NCBI GenBank assembly: GCA_030248225.1
Contig: JASANE010028453.1
Coordinates: 1 to 64,000, forward strand
Reading direction: 5' to 3'
DNA length: 64,000 bases
Source: Trileptium ribeirensis
Taxonomy: Eukaryota; Nematoda; Enoplea; Enoplida; Thoracostomopsidae
Shown here in pieces: positions 13,401-25,400 of the stretch. A model generated the notes under the pieces. It was not told the DNA's origin and searched no databases. It saw nothing but the letters and a program-made list of their open reading frames with translations. Numbering within the stretch: position 1 is the first letter of the stretch; each line of letters opens with the position of its first letter. The translations under genes were made by a program, and so were the position numbers.

Positions 13401-16400
13401 GCAGGTATCGAGGAGGGCAAAGATGAACAGACGGTGCAGGTTTCAACCCGTCTGACGAAACCAAAAACGCTTCGCTTCGCTCCAAAACACTACGTAATAC
13501 ATTTTATGTACATACAGTACAAAGTACACATTACGTTCTAGAAAACGAGATTAATTGGTCCAGATATATATCTGAACTAATTAGCCGGAAACAATTGTCC
13601 CTTCGGCTGATTTTTCGGGTGAGACAGGTTTTCGCAAAAAGATTTTAAGCTTTCGAATGTGCTATCACGCGAGTCCTTCCATCCCGCCGAAATTGAACTA
13701 TGCGTGTCACCCCACGAGCTTGATAATCTTAATGATCTTAACCCAGCTAGTAATCTTAATGCGCGAGTAAACTTAAGGTGACCGAGTGAACCATCCTATT
13801 TTGTACTTTTGCATAAAGTTTGTTACGGAACGCTTTTTGCTCAATTAAATTCGGCGTTAAACTGATCGCGGACACAAAATGGCTAGATTTTAATCACGAT
13901 CGTTAAATTAAGTTTATCACGAGCGCTAAATTAAGCTAATCAATACCGCAATTTATGAGAACGAAAATTTGTGGATTTGATTGTGACGTCACTTTTGCAT
14001 TAAATTTATTCGCGAACACTGGATAATCCAAATTTAAATGATTAGGCATTAGGGACCAGAATTTCTGCAAATTGAAATCACCGAAATTCTGTTCGAACAT
14101 GGGGTGTAATTTTTGTCACCTGAAATTGATTTTGCCAAATTGCTGTTAGCGAAAAACCGAATGTAATTAAGCCTTTTTTCCGTAACAAGGGTTTGCGATT
14201 CGATATCGGTAATGATAAAATAGGATGGTTGGCGGGGTTACCTTAAGTTTACTCACGCATAATTGATGCCATCTTAACAGAAAGCTCAAGAAAAGAATAA
14301 TAAAATCTGTACTAAAAAAGATTAAAATTGCCCATAAGCAGAAACTAACCTTAGACCCTAATCCGGCTCCAATTGGACCGGGACCACCAGGTGCGGCGCT
14401 CCATTCTGACGAACCACCACCACCACCTCCAATAGGCTGTCCTGGTGCCGCATTCCACCCACCAGTGGTTGCACCCGATGCCCCAAACATCTGTTTCGAC
14501 GGATCTCCCCACGATGCAGTACCATTGCAATTTGCGGACATGGTATTGCTGTTGCTTACGTCTCCGTTATCATTAGAACCACCAAATCCATGACGATTGG
14601 CGCCGCCACCGGCTGACGAGTCACCCCATTGACCGACACCACCACCAGGCGGTCCAATCGGCCCCGCCGACGACGGAGTTTTAGCGCCACCGCCACCGCC
14701 GCCAGAACGGCCATCATCGCCCCACGACGATATACTGCCAGTCGACGATGCCCCACCGCCACCGTTTCCGTTTCCACCGCTATACGACGTTCGTTGATGC
14801 TGACCGCTGGTGGCCGTCGGTGTTCCCGCATTAGCTGCATTCGACGTAATCATCTGTGGATTACCGTCGTCAGCATTCGACTTCCATCGCTTAATTTCCG
14901 CTTGCTGCAACACAGTATTATACATAAATGAATGTTGAAACAAACTGCAGCAGAAAATAAAAATATGCCGTTGAGTATAAAGTAGAATATAAAACATCAA
15001 TTACTAGCTGTACCTTACAAATAAAAGCAATTTTAACCGTTGAGTTGAAAACCCTACGTAACTTCAAACATTAATTCGCTGCTGCTGCTGTGTTAGGTTT
15101 AAGTTCTTGACAAAGTGCAATAGCTACGTATACGAAATTGCTCAGGATATGGCTTGTCGACTCTGGCTAAAAGCACATAATACTCTCACGTAAATGGGCT
15201 ATGGGCTAATGAGATTACAACTATTGCCCAAAAATTTACCTTTCCCCAAGAGCATTGTGTAAAGTAGTGGAGATAGTGTGTTGCAGGGGTGAAATGTTTT
15301 AAATTTCGTCTGTGTGTGATCGGCCTTAACTAGTGAACGAATTAATAACGATTTTCGTGATCTTGGGCTCATTCGTACCGGCATAGTAGATTTACCGTGT
15401 ACATCCCCGAGCGTTTTTTGATTTGAATCAAAACGAGGGTTTTTTACCCCATTTTAGTACCCTTCAAAGAAGCTAGGTTATTTTTATCTTAACTTTCGAA
15501 TTTTTTATCTGGTTGGTTTTATTTCATAATTTTTTGTTAACTTTTAAATGTTTAAACTTAAACTTTTTTGTATTTAAACTTTAACCTTTTTGTTTTTCGA
15601 TAAAAGCTCCGGTCCTGGAGTTATGGGGTTTTCAGATACGGAGGTATGACGCCCCATGGAATCGAAATTCGAAAATTTGTTCTAAAATGCTGGGCGGCTG
15701 AAGTTTCACATGGGGGTGTTAGATCAGGCATGGGAAGCTCATTGCCGTGTTGGTTTAGCTCTGTGACATATAGTTCGATGAATAAGGGAGTATGGCGCCC
15801 CCATGGCTTGGGTGAGAGGTCAAAATGAGGGTCTTTTTAGCCCATTTTAGTATCCTTCGCGGAAGCAAGGTTATTCTTATTTTAACTTTCAAAATTTTTT
15901 CTCCGATTGGTTTTATTTCCTAGTAAAATAATAAATGCCGATGCCCCTTTTTGTTTTTCGATTAAGGCTCAGGTTGTGGAGTTATTTATATGGTTTGAGG
16001 TATGGCGCCCTCGTGCTTCCTCGACCTAAAATTTGTTCTGATGTACTGAGCGGCTGAAAAGTTTCACTTGGGGGTTTTCGGGCACTGGAAACTCATTGCC
16101 GGTGTTGGTTTTGCTCTGTGACATATAGTTCGAATGAATCAGGGGGCATGGTGCCGTCATGGCTCGGGTCAGAGGTCAAAATGAGCCTTTTAGCCCATTT
16201 TAGTACCCTTCGCGGAAGCAATATTATTTCTAACCTTTCGAACCTTTTTCTCTAGTTGGTTTTGTTTCATTCTCTTTTTTTGTTTTTGGATTAATGTTCC
16301 GGCTCTAGAGTTATGGGGTTCGAGATACGATGCCCCAATGGTTCCTCGACTCAAAATTCGAAAACTTCTTCTGACGTCGTGGACGGTTGAAAAGTTTCAC

Positions 16401-19400
16401 TTGGGGCTATTTTGGGCATCGCAAACTCATTGCTGGTGTTGATTTTGCTCGGCGACCCATATTTCCATGGGTACGGGGGCATGGCGTCCACATGATTCCT
16501 CGACCAAAATTCCTAATTATATTGTGATGTCCGTGGAGGCTGATAGCTTGCACTTAGGGGTTTTTGGGCATGGGAAACTTAATGCCGGTGTTGTATGCTT
16601 AGATAGAGTTACTAGTATAATACTCGCCTACTGCTTCATTTTACCTAAGATTTTGCAATCAATATGCGAAATAAAAGCAGTAACACTCGGAACAATGCCT
16701 CTTGATACATTAATTTAGATGTGGTCTCAAAATACAGGTAGGTGAAGAAGGGAGATCTTCGAAATTGAATTTACTTGAAACACCTTGAAAAAACTGACAG
16801 TTCCGCGTAATAATGCGGCCAGCTAAAATATGTATTACGTATTACAAAAAGTTCGAACATGAAACCATTGTAGTGCCCAACCTGTTGCTTAGTCGGATCA
16901 CCCCAGATGACAGTTCCTTTATCGGGGACCGCGTTCTTTCGCGCCGACGGCGACGGATCTTCCCAAACGTTGCTTGGTTTCGATGCTGAAATAAAAATAA
17001 ATTGCCAAAAATTAACAGTGTAATAAAATTTGACACAGAAATATTTCTCAAGCACTAGCACATTTTCAGTCATGCGTATATTCATGTCTTTTTGACATGT
17101 TAAATGTTTTTGATACTGCTAAATACAATTACATTTAATGACAACCTTGCCGTGTTTTTCAAAGCAAAAATACATATATAGTTGCGTACTGCAATTCACA
17201 AGCATTTAGTATTTTTGTTCGTTTTCGAAAATAATTGAAATTCGGTACAAGAACAGAAGTTTGAACTATCTAGAAAACACTGCGTCCTGAAAGGCGCCCG
17301 TTTCCGCGGTGTGAGGTACATTAGGCGTATATATACGCTTTGAAATTTTGGGGAAATTTTACGGATGTAATATCACAGCTTACAGGATATATATACTATT
17401 CTAAAATTCAAACTAGTCATTTCATACATAGAATATGGTGTAAAATTTGACGAAAATTTCCGCGTACTCCAGAACATTGACTTTTTCCTATCTCACAAAA
17501 AATTTTAGCCCAAACTAAGGAAAATGGCTTTCTTACTTAAAACTGCTATGCCTATGTCACAATGTGCAAAAATGCACATTAAATTTAGAAATAAGCGTTC
17601 TCCGAGATAGCTCTGTAACATGTTTTAACATTTTTGCTGCCTGAACGACAGTGCCTACAGAGTATTTAAACAACGCCATTATAAACAATATCGAATCATA
17701 TGTATGGTAGGTGTTGGTTACAGGAACAGTGGTACTGGAGCAAGAGCGCGGTAACGCAACAGCGAATGAGCGGACTACAACATGTTATTTAGATGAAGAA
17801 AAACAAAAGTCCTGCTTGGGTGGCTTCAAATTCTGAAGAATGTATAACCCACGTAACAATGGAAGCCAGTCCTAACGAGGAGGCAATAGATTACCAAAGG
17901 ACCATTTCTCAACGTTTCCTTGTGGAGGGTGGAGACGGGAACAGGATTAGTCGACGCAGTGGTTGAGTATAAGGTGTGCAGAAAAACTCACGATGGAAGC
18001 AAGGCACCCTACGTCGGTCGGGATAGGTGATATATAGTTCGAAAACATTTTAAACTTAAACTAGAGCCTTGCAGTCCAGGCCAAGTTTTCGAATTCTCAG
18101 TGTAGAAGTATAGACAATTTAAGTCGTTTGCTAGGCTAGATCTGGCATACAAACGACAGCAACAGCAGGTAGAGAATACGTATGCACGTACTACACTACA
18201 ACTAAAGAACAAAATATCCAGCAGTACTAAAAAAGATAAGGAACATTTACAAAATGAACAATAAAACCACAAACAAAACGAAAAAATAAAACCACATGGC
18301 GATTCCGGACAACTAATGCAATAATTTAAATACGTTCAATCCTATAATATCGGCGGAATTACTGTGAGATAGATGCTAATAAATATGTTCTTCGTTATAA
18401 TGACTTTATTACATGCATACGCTGCAGATATAGAGGTGAACATATCAAAAATCCGAGGTGCTATGTACACACGGGTCATTTACTGAAAACCTGTTGTGGT
18501 CTATACATTTGGAAAGTTTTGTGCCTTAGCTGTCCGCCCTATTTGCCTTGATGACTATTCAATACTGCGTTTATTGCACCCTCGATTTGATACGGAGGGA
18601 CATAAAACAAGCTTTCTGTGTTTTTGCTGAGGGTGCATAATGGTGCCCAACTTAAAGTTATCAAAAAGTGGACAAAAGGCATGGGCGGGCTTGTAAGACC
18701 CACATATGATAGACATGTAGGTTTTGTAATAGTATTTTGCCACTATTTTGAAGAACTATCCTTTCTAAAGATAATATATGATATAATAAAAATGTTTTCC
18801 ATCAAACCATTAAGCGTTCCATAAACATTTTGTCATGACACGTACCCCTCCCCGAGCAGGACGAATTGGGCAACTACACAGTGCTGTACGTAGATGAAGA
18901 CTCGTCGTAAAAGAATATGCAACACATCCTGCTGCTGTCAATCGTTGTGACTATCTTTGAAAAAATATCAAATTTTAGCACCTGACATTGGTAGTAAGTG
19001 GGTCTTTGCGTTATTTTCAGCATAAACGTGAGTATAGTCAGCGTACATTCCCACTCCGAGCAGAAGAAAAATTCGATAACTCCGAAATATGTAGCACAAT
19101 TTTGTCATATTGTGGCGACTTGACTTTTATCTGCTGCAACATTACTTTTTGTTGCAAATTCGTCTCCGTTGCCTACTCGGGCATAATTTACTCTCACAAC
19201 CAGGGGTATACACTCCTCCTGGCCCGTCCACAGTGGGGGAACCCCCCCCCCACTTTCCAAATCCCCCATGTTCGTGAGATTTTCCCCCATGTCCGTCCCC
19301 CCCACTCGGCCGAAACCCCCCATGTTCAACTAATTCCAAAAATTTTTTATGTCTGAAAATTTATGTTCTTTGTTTGCAAATTGTTTTTTAAACATTAATT

Positions 19401-22400
19401 ACCACTATTTATAATGCTAAAGTATTGTTTTTAGCTTGAAAGTACGTTCACAGCAGGGAGTAACCGGAATTCCTGTTCCGGTTCCGGCGAAAATCGTGTT
19501 CCGGTTGCGGTTCCGGCAAAGGGCAAAAACCATACAGGAACCGGAATTCCGGTTTAAAAATTTTGTTTGAAATTTTCCACGTTTTTTCTTCAACCTGTAT
19601 TTCAAACATAAGTAATATATATTATACAATGATCAAGCTATACAACCAAGCAAAAGAAAAGGTTAACTAACCAATTTGCCGTGTGAAACGTAAGTAAGGC
19701 ACATAATTAGAGCAAGAATTTTTCATAATAACCTGCAGGAGTTTGTTAAATCATAGCCAGGTCGATGCTTGTAGCAGCTATTTTACACATCCAGAAGTCT
19801 GTGAGATACGTTTGAATTAAACCGGTCCAACTCGGTAACAGAGCATGGCTTACGCAGAAGTACTTAGGGTATGCTTGGCTAACATAAATTGCGTCAAGCA
19901 CCAGCCGGTGCGCTTTAAACTTTGTAAATCAGGTGAAATTGAACTAACGTTATCTGCAACGCAGCTAGAAAATGCTTTCTTGGCAATAAACTGTATTTAT
20001 TGAAACTGTGCGAGCAGCATCACAGTATGTCTCATTTATAGCATTTTGATTAGAAAGTTATCATCATGATCTAACTGACGGGCACTGTTTGTCCAACGCA
20101 AGCCTAAACAGTGTCCCTGACCACTGATCAGAAAATTACCTTCTATCTATTATTTTCTCTTAGAATCATATAAACCAATAATTTTAAGTTTCCTACAGAA
20201 GAACATGTAACAAACGTATGTGTAGTAAAGGGAGGCGATTGGAGACAGAGCGAAAGTGTGTATTCTACGCTCCAAGCTTTGTAAGCACATTCGATTTGAC
20301 GCAGTATACGCAATGGTGTATAATAGTGGAAGACATTTTTTGCTCTGAATGTCCCAAAACCGACATATTTGATCGATAAATAAACATTATTAGCTTCCTC
20401 AGTCTCTTTAAAGTTTCAGAAAGGCAATAATACCATCGCAATACATTACGTTTAATGTAAAAGTTATTTTTAATGCATTTTAAATCCACTATACCTTCAT
20501 TTCTTCCATCAAATGTTTTACTATATATAAATTTCGAAGACCAGGTTCCGGTTCCGGTTCCGGTTTAAATGGACGGTTCCGGTTGCTGGTTCCGGTTATT
20601 CCCTGGTTCACAGTAGTAAAAATGCATGAAAATATGGAAATATTCTGTATTTTTAAGCAAAATTTATCCCCCCACGTTGAAATTTCCCCAGAGAATGAAC
20701 ATGGGGCCCCCCCCCCCGAAGTTTCCCCCCCACTTTTCGGAGGGCTGTGGACAGGCAATTCTCCCCGAGCGAAATTTTCAGAACTCTTAGGAAATGATAA
20801 AATACGTTTTATAAAGTGCTATACACGTATTTCTCTTATAAAATGGCAGTACTACGTCGTTGGTTTACGTTTAACCATATGACTTCTTCAAAATTTAGTA
20901 CCCCCTCCACCAACCAAACCTGGACCCTAGTTTTATGTAATTGTAGGTGAGATAAGCACAGTTCTTAACTGTGATCGATTAAAAATTTTGTACCCCCCAT
21001 AAGCTAATATTTACAGTTCCCAGACAGTGACGATGAAGAAATTTTTGCTCTTTTGGAACCAAGCGTGCTCAACAGTGCAGAAATTAAATATGTTTATTTC
21101 ATTGCAATTTAATACTTGGTACACACCCAAGCGTAGCATTCAAGCCTCACCCATGGCTTACAATGAGACTCACGTGTGACTGTAGTCTTTATCTGGAGAA
21201 TTGCATAGAACGGCAAAGGCTTTTATACCCATAGGGCGGGGAGTAACCGGAATTCCAGTTCCGGCAAAAATAGTGTTCCGGTTGCAGTTCCGCCAAAGGG
21301 CAAAAATCATACCGGAACCGGAATTCCGGTTTACAATTTTTGTATGAAATTTTCCACATTTTTGCTTCATCTCTGATCCAAACATATGTAATATATATAT
21401 TATACAATGATCAAGCTACAATACAACCAAGCAAAGGAAAAGATTAACTAATCTATTTGCCGTGTGAAACATAAGTTGGGCACATAATTTCAGTAGGAAT
21501 TTTTCATAATAACCTGCAGAAGTTTGTAACAAATCAAAGCCAGGTCGATGCTTGCAGCAGCTATTTTACACATTCAGAAGTCTCCGGGTTACGTTCGAAT
21601 TAAACCGGTCCAACTGGGTAACAGAGTATGGCTTACGTAGAAGTACTTAGCTAGATTTAAAAGTCTCATGTTCATGATCAGCGACATCGAAAACACCCGA
21701 GCGCAAAAAATTCAGCTATTTTAAGGTGATCTTAAAATTTGCATAAAATTAACTAATTATATAATTAACTGATTAGCATATCTGGCCATGTTTTAAAGAT
21801 TCAGAAATGTCATAGTCGTTATCAGTGACATATAAACCCCCCGTGGGAATTTTTTTCATTATGAGCAGTGTCGAAATTTTATAAAAATTAGCTAATTAAT
21901 AACTAATAAATTAGTAATTAGCTAATTAACTACCTAATTAGCATGGTTTAATCACCCTGGAATAGTAATAAACACCAGATTCATAATCAGCACGGCGATA
22001 TGTAGTAAACGCACCAAAATAATAGATTTACACTAATTATTCATGAAAAATAAACAATTTTGTTTGAAAATGCTAAAAATAGGCTTAACCAATTAACTAA
22101 AGCAAACTGTGTCTTACACCGGAAGCATATTAGGCCTCTCAAACGAAAATTTTTAAAACGGCTCAGTAGTTTTTGAGAGCTCGACGAAATCTAACATTGA
22201 AAATTGCCATGTTTAAAATCACACATGCTCGTGGCGCTATGGGGATTACCCTATGAGGCCTAGTCACCCCCACTACACCCGCTTGAGGTCTCGGAAACCC
22301 CCTTCTGGTACTTGAGCATGTATTGTTGTAAAGTATTTTAATCCCTGGAACTCACAGATAATGCCGAACCAGTGTCATCTTATGTATTGATATGCTACTC

Positions 22401-25400
22401 AGGGAATAACCGGAACCGGAACCAGTAACCGGAACCGTCCATTTAAACCGGATCTGGAACTTGGTCTTCAAAATTTATATATAGTAAAACAGATGATGGA
22501 AGAAATGAAGGTATAGTGGATTTAAAATGCATTAAAAATAACTTTTACATTAAACTTAATGTATTGCGATGATATTATTGCCTTTCTGAAACTTTAAACA
22601 GACTGAGGAAGCTAATAATGTTTATGTATCGATCAAATATGTCGGTTTTTGGACATTCAGAGCAAAAAATGTCTTCCACTATACACCATTGCGTATACAA
22701 ATCATACAAATTATCAAATCGAATGTGCTTACAAAGCTTGGAGCGTAGAATACACACTTTCGCTCTGTCTCCAGTCGCCTCCCTTTACTACACATACGTT
22801 TGTTGCATGTTCTTCTGTAGGAAACTTAAAATTATGGGTTTATATGATTCTAAGATAAAATAATATATAATAGAAGGTAATTTTCTGATCAGTGGTCAGA
22901 GACACTGTTTAGGCTAGCGTTGGACAAACAGTGCCCGTCAGTTAGATGATAATGATGATAACTTTCTAATCAGAATGCTATAAATGAGACACACTGTGAT
23001 GCTGCTCGCACAGTTTCAATAAATACAGTTCATTGCCAAGGAAGCAGTTTCTGCTTGCGTTGCAGATAACGTTACTTCAATTTCACCTGATTTACAAAGT
23101 TTAAAGCGCACCGGCTGGTGCTTGACGCAATTTATGTTAGCCAAGCATAGGCTAAGTACTTCTACGTAAGCCATACTCTGTTACCGAGTTGGACCGGTAT
23201 AATTCGAACGTACCCCGCAGACTTCTGAATGTGTGAAATAGCTGCTACAAGCATCGACCTGGCTTTGATTTAACAAACTCCTGCAGGTTATTATGAAAAA
23301 TTCCTGCACAAATTATGTGCCCTACTTACGTTTCACACGGCAAATTGGTTAGTTAATCTTTTCTTTTGCTTGGTTGTATTGGAGCTTGATCATTGTATAA
23401 TATATATTACATATGTTTGGATTACAGGATGAAGCAAAAAACTGGAAAATTTCAAACAGGAATTCCGGTTCCGGTATGGTTTTTGCCCTTTGCCGGAACC
23501 GCAACCGGAACCGGAATTCCGGTTACTCCCTGGCTACTACATAACACAAGGGCCTAAACGCCACTAATATTTTGGCGGTCGGCATATGTTTTGTGGCTAT
23601 TATAACGGTTATAGTTTTGAAAAAATAATATGGCATTTGCTTTAAATCGCATTTCTTAACACGTTTGAACATTAATTTAAATTTTTTCAAATCTTGTTCC
23701 AAAATTTTACAAGAATAAACATGTATTTTGCATATTACTGCGTAGTATTGTTACCAAGCATTATTTCTTTTACGAGGTCACTAGATATATTTTAGATTCC
23801 GAGTTAAATTAGGTTGAAAAATATAATGAAGCTCTGGTCACTTGATTTTGACAACTACTTGTTAGAATTGACATCAGATAGCTTTACTGATAAATCATAA
23901 CTCAGAGTATATTATAATATACATGAGAATTTGCCTCAAGGTTCGGTCGGCCCAAAAACGAGATTGCCTGAAAAGTCCAAGACTCTGTGGGACCTAAGCC
24001 TACATTAAGTACAAAATTTGGGGGACGTTTCTTAAGAGCTATTTTCTGGAGCAATAAGCATTATAACAATGTATAGCACAATATTCAGCCAAAAATAAGA
24101 ACAGTCGCGATTTTTCGGCTCGTCTCTTAAAGCTCGGCTATATATAGTCCATAGGGCGTGGGGTTACCCCTAAACGTTGAAGCCGCCATCAAGCCAAAAT
24201 TAATCTTCCAGAAGGCTCGGCACCCCCATCCCTTCTATTCGAAATTTAACAAAAATTGGGGATACAGTTAACAAAAATGAAGGGAAGGTCCTAAGGGGGC
24301 GGTGGGTCTACTTCCCAAAAAAACTTTTTTCTCCCGATCGTCAACCCCTCCCTACCCCGACGGAAATTCTCGACACCTATGATACAGTCCATTTGGCGGT
24401 TTCTATATAGTGTCCCTAAAACTAGAGAATCGCAACCTTTATTATCTGGAACCTGTGATCCGATACAGCTTGCCATCGCAACAGCCGAACAGAGCCAAAC
24501 AGTGTCATAAAGTGTGAAGCCTGGTTCTGCTTCCATGCAGAGCCAAGCCGTGAAGGAGATGGCCAAGGAAAAGCCACATCGAAACCGAGCTGGAAGAATC
24601 TGGCTCTTTTTACCTAATATATACATATATCATACCATCTCCAACATAGTAAACCGACTTTGTGGCAAACTGGGCAAAAACTAACTACCATCGCAACACT
24701 TAGAAGCCATGCATGTAGCTAGCTAAGATGAATTTATTTAGTATTATATATAAATTGTATATCGTCCATATTATGGGAATCCATAAAATAAAGTACAAAT
24801 TAAGCTTAAACATGAAGAAAAACGGGATAAAATGTCAACATGCATATGCCTATTCTATTTACCAAAGTTGCCCGCCGTAAAAGCACAATGACAAAATTTT
24901 TGGTCCACCCCCCCGCAAAAACACCCCAAGTTGACATAATAATTTATTAATTTTAGTAAAAAATGTTGATAATGGTGTGGAAAATGGTATATTATATTAG
25001 TTGACTCATAATACATTTGCAAATGTGTTGTGTAACGACGAACTAAAAGTGTGAGGAGGGACATGATATTAACAGCTGCCCACTGCTGCCTATAAACTTT
25101 TGTCAACTCTTAACGTACCAAAAGTATAGTGACGCTCACAAATAAAAAATGAAAAATAAAATTTTATTTTTTAAAGACAGGAAAAAGCGAATTGAAAATT
25201 TTAGTTCGTATATAGAGTGGCCCGCATACAAGTATCAGGTCACGTAATTTGGCGATGATCGCATCCGTTGTCTGCGAAAAAATCTAAAAACCTTCATTTC
25301 TTTTTTGTGAGTTTTTCACAAAATAAAAAATGCCGCTCAGAATAATTTTTCTTACAGTATGTTCCTCTGTCTTAAGTCGACAAATCTTGCACAGAAGGCT

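Noticed and set aside
14556..14931. Arg-rich open frames on both strands
   Set aside because: Shadows of the Gly-rich GW182 exon 8.
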